Assembly: GCF_013283785.1 (NCBI RefSeq)
Contig: NZ_JABCPZ010000006.1
Coordinates: forward strand, 1-64,000
From: Nonomuraea antri
GTDB lineage: Bacteria; Actinomycetota; Actinomycetes; Streptosporangiales; Streptosporangiaceae
Direction of reading: 5' to 3'
DNA: 64,000 nt
Shown: in pieces, positions 23,162 to 32,580 of the stretch
How the letters are laid out: every line of letters starts with the position of its first letter
Position numbering within the stretch: the stretch's first letter is position 1
Notes under the pieces: generated by a model
What the model saw: only the letters and a program-made list of their open reading frames with translations
Database searches by the model: none
What the model was told of the DNA's origin: nothing
Program-made: the position numbers and the translations under genes

Positions 23162-24628
23162 ATGCCGTTCGTCGAGCCCGGCCCGGCCGTGGCGCCGCCG
23201 GCCGGCTCGGGAGCCCGCCCCGACCTGGCCGAGATCGAGACGTGCCTGCGGGTGCTGGCCCAGGCCCGCGCGGCCGATCCGGCCGACGCCCGATGGGCCG
23301 ACGTGCACGAGGCGGCGGCGCAGCTGTACCGGGCGGGGAAGAAGACCAGGAAGGCGGCGCGGCACGCCGAGCGCAGGCGGCACGACCACGAGGCCACGGC
23401 GGCGTCGGCGCGTTACCGGGAGCAGGACCCGGCCCCCGTCCCGGAGGCGGCGTCCACGGACCGCCGGGATCCGGCGGGTGTCGCGGAGGCGGCATCGACG
23501 GGCCTGCTGATGGGCACGCGACGCTGTTACGTCTGCAAGTCCGCCTACCAGCGGGTCCATCCGGACTACCACCTGCTGTGCCCGGAGTGCGCCGAGGAGA
23601 ACCTGGCCCGCCGGCACGCCCGCTGCGATCTGCGCGGCCGCCGTGCGGTCGTGACCGGAGGGCGGGTGAAGATCGGCTTCCAGCTCGCGCTGAAGCTGCT
23701 GCGCGACGGTGCGGACGTCCTGGTCACCACCCGCTTCCCCCGGGATGCCGCCCGCCGGCTCGCGGCCGTGCCCGACGCCGGGGACTGGCTGGACCGGGTG
23801 CACGTCCACGGGGTCGACCTGCTCGACCTGGCGGCCGTCGCGGGGCTGCTGGAGTCCGTCCAGCGGCGGTTCGGCCATCTCGACATCCTGGTCAACAACG
23901 CGGCCCAGACGATCCGCAGGCCCGCCGCCTACCACCGGGAGGTACGCGCCGCCGAGCGCGTGCCGTTGAAAGGCCTGGCGACCCGGATCGACGTATCAGA
24001 CCTGACGGCCGTGCCCGCCGCCGGCGCGCGGCTGGAGCTCGCGCCCGCGGACGACACCCGCCGGGCCGTCCAGCGGCGGGACGCCGTGGAGGCGCTGTTC
24101 CCCGCAGGCCGGACCGACGAGACCGGCCAGCCGCTGGACCTGCGCGACCGCAACAGCTGGAGCCTACGGCTGCACGAGGTCGACCCGGCAGAATGGCTGG
24201 AGGTCCAGCTGGTGAACTCGTTCGCGCCGTTCCTGCTGACGTCCAGGCTGCGCGGTTCGCTGGAGGCCTCGCCGTGGCCGGACCGGTACGTCGTGCAGGT
24301 CTCGGCGATGGAAGGCAGCTTCTCCCGCGCGCAGAAGACCGTCCGCCACCCGCACACCAACATGGCCAAGGCCGCACTGAACATGCTGACCCGCACCGCC
24401 GCCGCCGACTACGCGGCCTCGGGCATCCACATGAACAGCGTCGACACCGGCTGGGTCACCGACGAACGCCCGCATCCCGACAAGAGCGCGCAACGCGAGG
24501 CGGGGTTCCGGCCGCCGCTGGACGTCATCGACGGCGCCGCCCGCGTCTACGACCCGATCGTGCGCGGCGTGGGCGGCGACCGGGTGTCCGGCCTGTTCTT
24601 GAAGGACTACCGACCGGTGGATTGGTGA
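23162..24628 (+). CDS. Zinc-ribbon SDR-like protein, first gene of the MoxR-VWA locus
   Basis: The 488-residue protein has about 110 charged N-terminal residues, a four-Cys zinc ribbon (CYVC at 122-125, CPEC at 140-143), then an SDR domain: AVVTGGRVKIG (about 162), NNAAQT (about 246), a Ser in VQVSAMEGS and MNSVDTGWVTDE. The catalytic Tyr position reads Thr (T-N-M-A-K), so normal SDR chemistry is doubtful. I chose the ATG at 23162 after GGGGG; a GTG at 23156 is possible. The frame open through the tRNA-like RNA upstream is not coding. The stop overlaps the LRR start as TGATG. Confidence 0.85.
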   Translation: MPFVEPGPAVAPPAGSGARPDLAEIETCLRVLAQARAADPADARWADVHEAAAQLYRAGKKTRKAARHAERRRHDHEATAASARYREQDPAPVPEAASTDRRDPAGVAEAASTGLLMGTRRCYVCKSAYQRVHPDYHLLCPECAEENLARRHARCDLRGRRAVVTGGRVKIGFQLALKLLRDGADVLVTTRFPRDAARRLAAVPDAGDWLDRVHVHGVDLLDLAAVAGLLESVQRRFGHLDILVNNAAQTIRRPAAYHREVRAAERVPLKGLATRIDVSDLTAVPAAGARLELAPADDTRRAVQRRDAVEALFPAGRTDETGQPLDLRDRNSWSLRLHEVDPAEWLEVQLVNSFAPFLLTSRLRGSLEASPWPDRYVVQVSAMEGSFSRAQKTVRHPHTNMAKAALNMLTRTAAADYAASGIHMNSVDTGWVTDERPHPDKSAQREAGFRPPLDVIDGAARVYDPIVRGVGGDRVSGLFLKDYRPVDW

Positions 24629-25761
24629 TGATGGAGCCGACGCCCGTACGCTGCCCCGCGATCGAGCACGCCGACGTGCCGCCGGCCGCTCTCGCGGACC
24701 TGGATCCGCTGGTCGCCCGGCTGGCCGCGGCGACCCCGGTGGCGGCCGACGAGACCTTCCCGCTGGGCACCCTGCGGCCGGACGGCCGGGTCGACCTGTG
24801 CAAGCAGGGCCTCGGACCGGCCGGCACGGCCCGGCTGCTCCCGGCCGCGGTGGCCTCGCCGCACGCCGTCCACCTGCTGCTGGGCACGAACGCCATCGGG
24901 AACGACGGCGCCAGGACCATCGCCGACGCGCTCGTTCCCGGCCACCGCGTGCGGACCCTCTACCTCGGCTGCAACCGCATCGCCGCGGCAGGCGCCGCGG
25001 CGCTCGCCGACCGGCTGGCCACGGACACCACCGTGCGCGCCGTGTGGCTCAAACGGAACCCGGTGGGCGACGACGGAGTTCGCGCACTCGCCGCGATGTT
25101 GCGCCGCAACACCACGATCCGCACGCTCGACCTGGTCAACACCGGGCTCACGCGGGAAGGGCTGCACGCGCTGCTGACGGTGCTCGCCGAGCGGCCGAAC
25201 CCGGTAGAACGGCTGTTCCTGGGCGGCAACGGGCTGGGCGCGGAGTCCGGCGACCTGCTGGCCGCGCTGATCAGCGACGCCGGGGTGCGCGAGCTCTACC
25301 TCCCGGCCAACCACCTCGGCGACGCCGGTGCGGCCAGGCTCGCGGCCGTGGCCGACCCGGCCCGGCCGGTGCGCCTGGGCCTCGGCGGCAACGGCATCGG
25401 ACCGGCGGGCGCCCGCGCGCTGGCCGGCGCGCTCGGCGGCATCGAGGCACTCGATCTCGGACGTCCGCCGTCGGAGCGCAGCCTCGGCGCGCCCGCCAAC
25501 GAAACCGGCGACACGGGCGCGGCCGCGCTGGCCGAGGCCCTGCCCGGCAGCCCGCTCCGACGGCTGGAACTGCGCAGGACCGGGATCACCGGCCGTGGCG
25601 CCAAGGCCCTGCTGGCCGCCATCCCCGACGACACCCGGCTGGAATACGTCGGGCTCGGCCCCGGCGTGCCCCGCCGGACGAAGCGGGCGCTGGCGCCGCG
25701 GCTCCGTCCCGCCGACCGGACACATCCGGACCTGCACGCGATCGGCAGCCTCTACCGATGA
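24628..25761 (+). CDS. Leucine-rich-repeat protein (ribonuclease-inhibitor type)
   Basis: The 377-residue protein has about eight or nine LRRs of 27-29 residues, with units such as VRTLYLGCNRIAAAGAAALA and VRELYLPANHLGDAGAARLA, the pattern of RI/NLR-type repeats. It has no signal peptide and no nuclease, protease or NTPase domain; it is likely a binding or sensing subunit acting in the cytoplasm. ATG at 24628 overlaps the SDR stop; GTG 24625 or ATG 24631 are alternatives. The stop overlaps the next start as ATGA. Confidence 0.88.
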   Translation: MMEPTPVRCPAIEHADVPPAALADLDPLVARLAAATPVAADETFPLGTLRPDGRVDLCKQGLGPAGTARLLPAAVASPHAVHLLLGTNAIGNDGARTIADALVPGHRVRTLYLGCNRIAAAGAAALADRLATDTTVRAVWLKRNPVGDDGVRALAAMLRRNTTIRTLDLVNTGLTREGLHALLTVLAERPNPVERLFLGGNGLGAESGDLLAALISDAGVRELYLPANHLGDAGAARLAAVADPARPVRLGLGGNGIGPAGARALAGALGGIEALDLGRPPSERSLGAPANETGDTGAAALAEALPGSPLRRLELRRTGITGRGAKALLAAIPDDTRLEYVGLGPGVPRRTKRALAPRLRPADRTHPDLHAIGSLYR

Positions 25762-27629
25762 GCGCGACGCCCCCACCGGCTCGACCGGCGTCCGATTCGT
25801 ACCCGCCGCACGAGGCGGCGCGGTTACGGCGGATCCGGCGGTACGCGGTGCCACCGTGGATGATCGACCGGGCGACCGAGCGACGGCTCGCCGGTGACTG
25901 GCGTGGCGCCTGCGCCGCCGCGAACGTCGACGTCACCTTCGACCTGGCCGACCTCGCGAACAGCCATGGCGACGCCGTCGCCGCGGCGATCGAGGACGAC
26001 CTGCGCCACTTCGCCCCGGACCTGCTGCGCTGGCACCTGCCCCGGCTGGACCGGGGACGCATCACGATCGTGCCCGACCAGGTGATTCTCCTGGGACGGC
26101 CGGGCGACGATCCGGACGCGCCCTGCCTGTACCTCCGGACGCCCCGCTGGATGGCCCACGGCCCGCAGCGGCTGCGGCTGCAGGTGGGAGAGGTCCATCG
26201 CCAGGAGATCTATCTGGAGACCGACTGGACCTACAGCGCGTTCTGGCGCAACGTCGTCCAGGACTGGAGTTCCTCGCGTCACCTGTGGGACGCGCGCCAT
26301 ACCGGTGAGCTGCGAGAACGCTGCGGCGGAGACAAGGCGCGGGCGCCGTTCCTGCACGGCGACGGCACCCCGCGCGGTGCGGGCGAGCTGCCCGCGGCCG
26401 ACCCGGGACACGGCGACCCGGCGGCGTTCGCCGAGTGGGTCACGCTGCTGCACGAACGCGGCGAGGTCGAAGCGGCGTTCGCGGCCGCCGGCATCGAGCT
26501 GGACACCGCGCTCGTCGCGGTCGAGCCCTACTACGAGCTGGAACCCCTCGATCCGCGCGACGTGCTCGCGCGGATGCCCATCGACGTGGCCCGGCTGGCG
26601 TCGGAGGTCCGCCGCCTCGCGGCCGCGACGGGAACCGGCCGTTTCTGGCTGCCCTACCGGCAGTACGCGGCGATCCTCTTCGAGACCGACGGCCCCGATT
26701 CCGAGACCGGCGGGCCCGGTTTCGAGCCCGGCGGCCCCGATGCGGGGTTGCGCGTGCGGTTCGTCGAGTTCGAGATGGGCACGGAGCCGGCGGACCTGGT
26801 GCTCCCCGAGGCGTGCTGGCGCCGCCTGCCCGACCTCGACCTGCTGCGCGACGGCCACCCGCCGGAGCGGCTGCATCCGCTCGTCCACGAGGCGCTGTTC
26901 CCGGACCGGGCCCTGGACGAGGCTCCCCCGGACGAACCGGAACCCCCGCGGCCGGTCCGGGTCCGCTGCCGCGGCGAGTGGCACGAGGTGTCCTTCCGCG
27001 ACGGCGTCCTGCACATTCCGCACAGCGAGCAGGAGCAGCAGCGGGAGAGCGCCATGCGGGTGTTCGGCGGCGCGATCGCCGGTTGCTTCGCCGCGCGGCA
27101 CGCCTGGACGTCAGGAACAGGACGGCTGCCCAAAGCCCTGCGCCAGCAGCGAAGCGAGCTGTTCACCCGGGCGCAGCACGGCGACCTGCCCGGAGTCCTG
27201 CGGCTGCTGGACGCCGGCCTGGACCCGCGCGTCCGTGACGACCGGCAGCGCACCCTGCTCCACCTGCTGCACCTGCTCGACCCCGGCGTCGACCCGAGCG
27301 TGCGCGGCACTCTGCGGCAGGAGGCGGCGCACCGGCTGCGCCACCTCGGCCACGACGGCCTGCTCGGCCGGCTGCTGGCGGCGGGCCTGGACATCGACGC
27401 CACGGACGAGAGCCGGCGCACGCCGCTGTTCGCCGCGATCTGCGGAGACGGCTCGGTGGCGCTCATCGAGGCGCTGCTCACCGCGGGGGCCAGGATCGAC
27501 CTCTGCGGTGAGATCCACGACGAGCCCGTCTCGCTGCACCGCCTGATCAGCTGGCTCGAACGCGACGACCTGCACTTCATCGTCGACCGGATCGAACGCG
27601 AGCATCCGGAGCTCGCCGAGGAAGAGTGA
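25758..27629 (+). CDS. Large protein with C-terminal ankyrin repeats
   Basis: The 623-residue protein starts as ATGA inside the LRR stop. The first 450 residues form no domain I can name; they are acidic with several Trp-rich stretches (WTYSAFWRNVVQDWSSSRHLW near 160). From about 470 there are ankyrin-like repeats (ELFTRAQHGDLPGVLRLLDAGLD; LLGRLLAAGLDIDATDESRRTPLFAA; ALIEALLTAGARIDL). It may be a scaffold joining target and AAA+ machine. A 73-bp gap separates it from the MoxR gene. Confidence 0.8.
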   Translation: MSATPPPARPASDSYPPHEAARLRRIRRYAVPPWMIDRATERRLAGDWRGACAAANVDVTFDLADLANSHGDAVAAAIEDDLRHFAPDLLRWHLPRLDRGRITIVPDQVILLGRPGDDPDAPCLYLRTPRWMAHGPQRLRLQVGEVHRQEIYLETDWTYSAFWRNVVQDWSSSRHLWDARHTGELRERCGGDKARAPFLHGDGTPRGAGELPAADPGHGDPAAFAEWVTLLHERGEVEAAFAAAGIELDTALVAVEPYYELEPLDPRDVLARMPIDVARLASEVRRLAAATGTGRFWLPYRQYAAILFETDGPDSETGGPGFEPGGPDAGLRVRFVEFEMGTEPADLVLPEACWRRLPDLDLLRDGHPPERLHPLVHEALFPDRALDEAPPDEPEPPRPVRVRCRGEWHEVSFRDGVLHIPHSEQEQQRESAMRVFGGAIAGCFAARHAWTSGTGRLPKALRQQRSELFTRAQHGDLPGVLRLLDAGLDPRVRDDRQRTLLHLLHLLDPGVDPSVRGTLRQEAAHRLRHLGHDGLLGRLLAAGLDIDATDESRRTPLFAAICGDGSVALIEALLTAGARIDLCGEIHDEPVSLHRLISWLERDDLHFIVDRIEREHPELAEEE

Positions 27630-27702
27630 ACGCCGCCGGCGCGCCCGCTGAACGAAACGCCGTCAGCGCACCCGCTGCGCGACGGGGAAGGACGAGCGAC
27701 AC

Positions 27703-28905
27703 GTGAACATCACCGACGAGGACTCCGCGCCGGATCCGCTGGCGACGGCCGACGAGCTGGTGCGGCGGCTCGCCGCCCAGCGAGCCGAGCCGGCCGCGAA
27801 CCCGCAGCTGGAGGCGCTGTCGCTCGCGGTGTCCGCGAACCTGCCCGTGTTGTTGTGGGGCGAGCCGGGCATCGGCAAGTCCGCCGCGCTCCAGCAACTG
27901 GCCGCCGGGCTCCGCGTCCCGCTGGAGACGGTGATCGCGAGCGTGCACGAGCCGTCCGACTTCGCCGGCCTGCCGATCATCGGCGACGACCCGGCCACCA
28001 CCGGGGTGCCGATGGCCCCGCCGGACTGGGCGGTGCGGCTGACCTCGGCCGGGCGCGGCGTGGTGTTCTTCGACGAGCTGTCCTCCGCTCCGCCCGCCGT
28101 CCAGGCGGCGCTGCTGCGGGTCGTGCTCGAACGCCGGGTCGGCAGCCTGCCGCTCCCCGAGCAGGTGCGGGTGGTCGCCGCCGCCAACCCGCCGTCCAGC
28201 GCCGCCGACGGCTGGCACCTCAGCCCGCCGCTCGCGAACCGGTTCGTCCACCTGCAGTGGACGCACGACCCGCGGACGGTCGCCCGCGGCATGGCGGGAA
28301 CCTGGCCGGCCGTGCGGTTGCCGCTGATCGACCCGGCCCGGATGTCCAGCGCGGTCGCCCGGGCCCGCGGGGTGGTCTCCGGGTTCCTCACCGCCCGGCC
28401 CGGCCTGGCCCACCACCTGCCCGGCGACGCGGAGGGCCGGGGTCGCGCCTGGCCGTCGCCGCGTACCTGGGAGATGGCGCTGCGCCTGCTGGCGGTCGGG
28501 TACGCCGCCGACGCCGACCAGAAGGCGGTCGCCGCGGCGGTGATCGGCGCGGTGGGCGACGGCGCGGGGCTCGAACTGCTGAACTACCTCGAACAGCTCG
28601 ACCTGCCCGACCCGGACCGGGTGCTGGCCAACCCGGACGCCTTCGCCCTGCCGAAGCGCGGCGACCGGCAGCTCGCCTTCCTGACGGCCGTCGTCTCGGC
28701 GGTGCAGAGCGACCCCACCAGGCGGCGCTGGGAGGCCGGCTGGACGGTGCTGGCCAAGGCGGTCGACGCGGGCGTACCCGACGTCGCGGCCCGGGCCGCC
28801 GCGGATCTCGCGGCGCTGCGCGACACCGACTGGCCGGTGCCGAGCGGCATCGACGCGTTCCTCGACCTGCTCCAGCTCTCCGGCGCGCTGCCCGGCGCCC
28901 ACTGA
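27703..28905 (+). CDS. MoxR-like AAA+ ATPase
   Basis: The 400-residue protein has Walker A GEPGIGKSA (about 54), Walker B VVFFDELSSAPP (about 122), sensor 1 VVAAANPP (about 160) and the arginine region of the MoxR branch. MoxR ATPases work with VWA-domain partners to remodel or activate proteins by ATP hydrolysis. The start is GTG at 27703 with GGAAGGA about 9 bases upstream. Its partner gene follows after 6 bp. Confidence 0.92.
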   Translation: MNITDEDSAPDPLATADELVRRLAAQRAEPAANPQLEALSLAVSANLPVLLWGEPGIGKSAALQQLAAGLRVPLETVIASVHEPSDFAGLPIIGDDPATTGVPMAPPDWAVRLTSAGRGVVFFDELSSAPPAVQAALLRVVLERRVGSLPLPEQVRVVAAANPPSSAADGWHLSPPLANRFVHLQWTHDPRTVARGMAGTWPAVRLPLIDPARMSSAVARARGVVSGFLTARPGLAHHLPGDAEGRGRAWPSPRTWEMALRLLAVGYAADADQKAVAAAVIGAVGDGAGLELLNYLEQLDLPDPDRVLANPDAFALPKRGDRQLAFLTAVVSAVQSDPTRRRWEAGWTVLAKAVDAGVPDVAARAAADLAALRDTDWPVPSGIDAFLDLLQLSGALPGAH

Positions 28906-28911
28906 TCGCTC

Positions 28912-30087
28912 ATGGCCGAATTCGACCAGGTCAAGCTGCTCGCTGCGCGGTACCGGGCGGCGAGCGACCGGCCGTACCTGGCCGCGGCGCTCTACTCCCT
29001 GACGGTCGTGCCGACCGGCGCCGTGTCGACGATGGCGGTCGACCGGCACTGGCGGTGCTACGTGTCACCGGAGTTCGTCGCCGCGACGTCCGTGCCGGAG
29101 CTCGCGGGCGTGTGGATCCACGAGCTGGCTCACGTGCTGCGCGACCACCACGGACGCGCCGACCGGCTCACGGCCGCCGACCAGCGCGACCGGTTGCGCG
29201 TGAACGTCGCCCAGGACTGCGAGATCAACGACGACCTGCTCGCCGACGGGCTGACCCTGCCGGAAGGCCGGGTGGAGCCGGCTGCCTTCGGGCTGGCGAC
29301 CGGACGGCTGTTCGAGGAGTATCTCCTGGGACTGCCGCCGTTCACCCGCGGCTCCGACTGCGGCTCTGGCGCGCACGGCGTACCTGGCGATTGGGAGATC
29401 GCCGGAGAGCGCGGGCCGGGCGGCGTCAGCACGGTCGAGGCCGAGGCGCTGCGCCGGCACACCGCCGAGGCGATGCGCGCGCACCGGCGCAACCGCGGCA
29501 GCCTCCCGGCCGGCTGGCAACGCTGGGCGGAGCAGATCCTGGAGCCCACGGTCGACTGGCGTCGCGTGCTCGCCGGCGCCGTGCGTGAGGCGGTCGCCTG
29601 GGCCGCAGGGGCGGTCGACTACACCTACCACCGCCCGTCGCGCCGCACCGGCGCGCTGCGCGGCGTCGTGCTGCCCAGCCTGCGCCGTCCGGTGCCGGCC
29701 GTCGCGATCGTCGTCGACACCTCGGGCTCCATGGGCGAGGACGACCTCGCCGAGGCGCTCGCCGAGGTCACCGGGGTGCTGCGGGCCGTGGGCGTCGGCG
29801 GCAACCGGGTCAGCGTGCTGGCCTGCGACGCGGACGTGCACACCGCCGCCCGGGTGACGTCCGCGCAGCAGGTGAACCTGGCCGGCGGGGGCGGCACCGA
29901 CATGCGGGTCGGCATCAGGGCCGCACTCGCCCTGCCGGAACGGCCCGGCGTGGTGATCGTGCTGACCGACGGCCACACGCCGTGGCCGGAGGCGCCGTCG
30001 TCGGCCCGCGTCATCGCCGCGCTCATCGGCACCGCCCCGCCGGCCCCGCCCGCCTGGGTCGAGGCCGTCAGGGTGGGCGCCGGGTGA
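28912..30087 (+). CDS. Metallopeptidase-like and VWA-domain protein (DUF2201 type)
   Basis: The 391-residue protein has a zincin motif HELAHVLRDHH (about 68-78) in its N-terminal half and a VWA domain in the C-terminal half with an intact MIDAS (DTSGSM about 268, GGTDM about 330, LTDGH about 350). This is the DUF2201 layout, which is commonly paired with MoxR ATPases. It would be the effector or adaptor moved by the AAA+ ring. It is the last gene of the run; an opposite-strand gene follows after 10 bp. Confidence 0.9.
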   Translation: MAEFDQVKLLAARYRAASDRPYLAAALYSLTVVPTGAVSTMAVDRHWRCYVSPEFVAATSVPELAGVWIHELAHVLRDHHGRADRLTAADQRDRLRVNVAQDCEINDDLLADGLTLPEGRVEPAAFGLATGRLFEEYLLGLPPFTRGSDCGSGAHGVPGDWEIAGERGPGGVSTVEAEALRRHTAEAMRAHRRNRGSLPAGWQRWAEQILEPTVDWRRVLAGAVREAVAWAAGAVDYTYHRPSRRTGALRGVVLPSLRRPVPAVAIVVDTSGSMGEDDLAEALAEVTGVLRAVGVGGNRVSVLACDADVHTAARVTSAQQVNLAGGGGTDMRVGIRAALALPERPGVVIVLTDGHTPWPEAPSSARVIAALIGTAPPAPPAWVEAVRVGAG

Positions 30088-30097
30088 CCGCCGTACG

Positions 30098-30913
30098 TCA
30101 GGCCAGGTCGAGAACCGGGATCAGCTGCTCCTCCTCGTACGTCAGATGCGCTTCCAGCTCGTCGACCAGCCGTTCGACCTCGGCCCGCACCTTCAGTGGA
30201 TCGTCACCGGACAGGGCCTGCCGCAACTCGTCCAGGAGCACGGTGATGCGCTCGTGCTCCTCGGCCAGCCGGCGCAGGGTGGGCGCGAGCGCGGGATGCC
30301 GCTCGGCCAGGTCGGGGAACAGCATGACGTCCTCGCCCGTGTGGTGATGGTGCAGCCCCTGGCAGACGGTCAGGCAGTTGATCCTGAGCTGCGCGCCCAG
30401 GCCCGGCCGTCCGGAATCGGACAGCTCCTTGCGGATCAGCGCGAGCTCGCGGCGGAAGCCGTCGTGCACCAGCTTGAGGTACGCGCCGCCGGACGGCGCG
30501 TTGTCACGGGGCGGACCTGTGACGCGAAGCGCGACGACCGGGGTGGTGCCGGCCCGGTGGTCGTCCCGGTAGTCGGCCCGGTCGGGGTCGCCTTCCGCGG
30601 CGCGGGCGAGCACCGCGTCACGCTCGGCGCCGGCCAGGACCTCGGCCTCGACGTCGAAGACGAGGACGCCGGTCTCGACGGTGGCCTGCGGCTCGGCCCG
30701 CAGATCGTGGTACCAGGCCGGCGCTTGCGCCGCTTCGGAGATGACCAGCATGCGCTCGACGCCGTCGGGCAGGTAGGCGAGCGCGGTCGTGCGCGGCTCG
30801 CCCGAGGCGGCGTCCGTGGTGGTGAGCAGGAGCAGTCTCGTGCCCTCGAACCGGCCGCCGACCTGGCCGTGGCCGGCGCGGAACTCCTCGATGACGTGCT
30901 GGGTGAAATCCAT
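30098..30913 (-). CDS. DUF385-type flavin/F420 reductase fused to hemerythrin domain
   Basis: The 271-residue protein joins an N-terminal split-barrel of the deazaflavin-dependent nitroreductase family (residues 1-140: LLLLTTTDAASGEPRTTALAYL and APAWYHDLRAEPQATVE are typical) to a C-terminal hemerythrin HHE domain (145-271: LHHHHTGEDVMLF, EEHERI, HLTYEEEQLIP). The first part would use F420H2 or flavin; the second binds di-iron and O2 or NO. Such fusions occur in actinomycetes. The ATG at 30913 lacks a strong ribosome site. Confidence 0.85.
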   Translation of the reverse strand: MDFTQHVIEEFRAGHGQVGGRFEGTRLLLLTTTDAASGEPRTTALAYLPDGVERMLVISEAAQAPAWYHDLRAEPQATVETGVLVFDVEAEVLAGAERDAVLARAAEGDPDRADYRDDHRAGTTPVVALRVTGPPRDNAPSGGAYLKLVHDGFRRELALIRKELSDSGRPGLGAQLRINCLTVCQGLHHHHTGEDVMLFPDLAERHPALAPTLRRLAEEHERITVLLDELRQALSGDDPLKVRAEVERLVDELEAHLTYEEEQLIPVLDLA

Positions 30914-31438
30914 TCTTCTCCATGGGTGGGTTCCTGCATTTCGGTACCGAATGGAGAAGAAGACGGCGGGCCGCGGGCCCGCTCGGCGATCAAGCGCCGG
31001 CCGGGTGACTCTCTCGTGCGTGGCCCAAGGCCGACCCGGCAGTCACGCAGGTGACGCTACTTCATCACGATATTCACCGTAAAGGGCTTGCGGAATCGCG
31101 GCTTCGACCCGCCGTCGAGCTGCTGATCGGCGGACCCGCGCGGCCAGGGACGAGCCCGGCTCCCGGCAAGGGTGCCTGCCGGGCATCTTCGTGTCGCGCA
31201 AGCCCACGCCGCTGCAGGAGGGCGAGAGTCGGCTGCGCTGGGCGGCCGAGGCGGGCGACGCCGAGGCCGCGCGGTCACTGCGCGGCGCTCCCGACGATCC
31301 CGGCGCTCCCGACGAGCCCGGCGCCCCGGGATGGCGGTGGCGGCTCGGACAACGGCGGCTCGCCCGATCCGGCCGGCCGGGCGCCCGGCAGCTGGTGACA
31401 CACCGCCGCCCCCCGAAAGCAGCGGTTACGGTCGATTC
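30914..31438. other. Gap of 525 bp with a possible decayed frame
   Basis: No intact gene can be supported. On the plus strand from the GTG at 31191 a frame reads ESRLRWAAEAGDAEAARSLR, which looks like the start of a Sel1/TPR-type repeat, followed by a low-complexity GAPDEPGAP stretch; it may be a decayed fragment. A hairpin CCCGGCA/TGCCGGG with an 8-base loop lies at 31162-31183. Confidence 0.4.
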
Positions 31439-32569
31439 ATGAGGATCATCGCCGTAGAGGACCATTGGCCCGAGTACGGAACGATCGTCGTCAGGGACAC
31501 TTCCGACGTCGATCCGGCCTCCAGATCCCTGCCCGGGCTGCCCCTGCTCGACGAGCACGCCGTGGAAACGCAGCCCGCAGGAACGATCGCCAAGGCAGGC
31601 GACGGATGGTTACAGGCGTCGGCTCGCGACGCGCGCCATCAGGTGCGCCTGGAACTGCACAACGGCCCTCCCGCTCAGGACGAGCCCTGGCACGACGTGG
31701 TCGAGACCCCGTATCACGCAAACACCGGCTCCGTGATGCTGACCACCGTGGACCACAGCGAAAGCTACGCCGATCGGCCGCTCCGGCTCGGCGCACCGGG
31801 CATGTACCGGGTCCGCGTCTCCTGCCGCAGGACCCCGCCGGAGACTTTCGGGTTCGAGGCGTCGGCGGGCGACCTCTGGCGGATGCAGTTCTGGGCGGCC
31901 CCCGGCCCCCCTCGGCCGCCCCGGTGGCTCGCGCGGAGCAGGCCCGCGGTCCAGCCTGGACGCACCGGTTGGGAGTCCGTTCTCGGGCTCGCGGGCAAGG
32001 AGGTGCTGCATGCCGTACTGGTCGCGGCGGCCGCCGGTGACGCCACCGAGGAACGGATCGCCGCCACCTATCAGCCCTGGTCCAGCAGTTCCGGCGACTG
32101 GAGCGCCCCGCTCTTCGAGGACGTCTCGGAATACGCCCGCCAACTGGGCGTGCCCGCACCGGCCACGCGGCGGGACCTGCTCCCGCTCCTGGCGGCGGCC
32201 GGCCTCGTGATCGCCGAGACCACCGAGGACGTGACCCGCTACCGCCCCGCAGAAAATCCCCCGCGGGTGGAGGAGGTGTTGCGCCTGCCGGACGAGCAGG
32301 TGACCATGATCCGGCGTCAGGACGCGTTCAGCCGCTACACCTCATTCACCGCCGACCTGGCCGCCGTGGCGGCGTGGAGCCCGGGCTGCACCGTCTCGGC
32401 GACGCCGGAAGAGCTCGCCCAGCAGCTCCTGGCGACGGAGGAGGAGATTCACGGGGCGATCCGCTACGGCGTCGAACGTGGACTACTGCGCAGCGACTCC
32501 GGTGATGAGGGCACGTTCACGGTGCTGCCACGTCTTCCGCCGCAACCCGAGGTGGGCAGGAGAGTCTGA
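31439..32569 (+). CDS. Unknown two-part protein (beta-sandwich-like plus helical)
   Basis: The 376-residue protein starts at the ATG at 31439; no ribosome site is seen, but TACGGT lies seven bases upstream as a -10 for a leaderless mRNA. The first 150 residues are beta-rich and end PGMYRVRVSCRR, resembling ComJ-like beta-sandwich proteins; the rest is helical and ends in what may be a winged helix (TPEELAQQLLATEEEIHGAI). No catalytic motif seen. It is convergent with the next gene, 12 bp away. Confidence 0.65.
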   Translation: MRIIAVEDHWPEYGTIVVRDTSDVDPASRSLPGLPLLDEHAVETQPAGTIAKAGDGWLQASARDARHQVRLELHNGPPAQDEPWHDVVETPYHANTGSVMLTTVDHSESYADRPLRLGAPGMYRVRVSCRRTPPETFGFEASAGDLWRMQFWAAPGPPRPPRWLARSRPAVQPGRTGWESVLGLAGKEVLHAVLVAAAAGDATEERIAATYQPWSSSSGDWSAPLFEDVSEYARQLGVPAPATRRDLLPLLAAAGLVIAETTEDVTRYRPAENPPRVEEVLRLPDEQVTMIRRQDAFSRYTSFTADLAAVAAWSPGCTVSATPEELAQQLLATEEEIHGAIRYGVERGLLRSDSGDEGTFTVLPRLPPQPEVGRRV

Positions 32570-32580
32570 AGCCGGGCAGA

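Noticed and set aside
30941-31000. Insertion sequence or phage remnant near the AT-rich patches
   Set aside because: No transposase, integrase or terminal inverted repeats were seen anywhere in the window.
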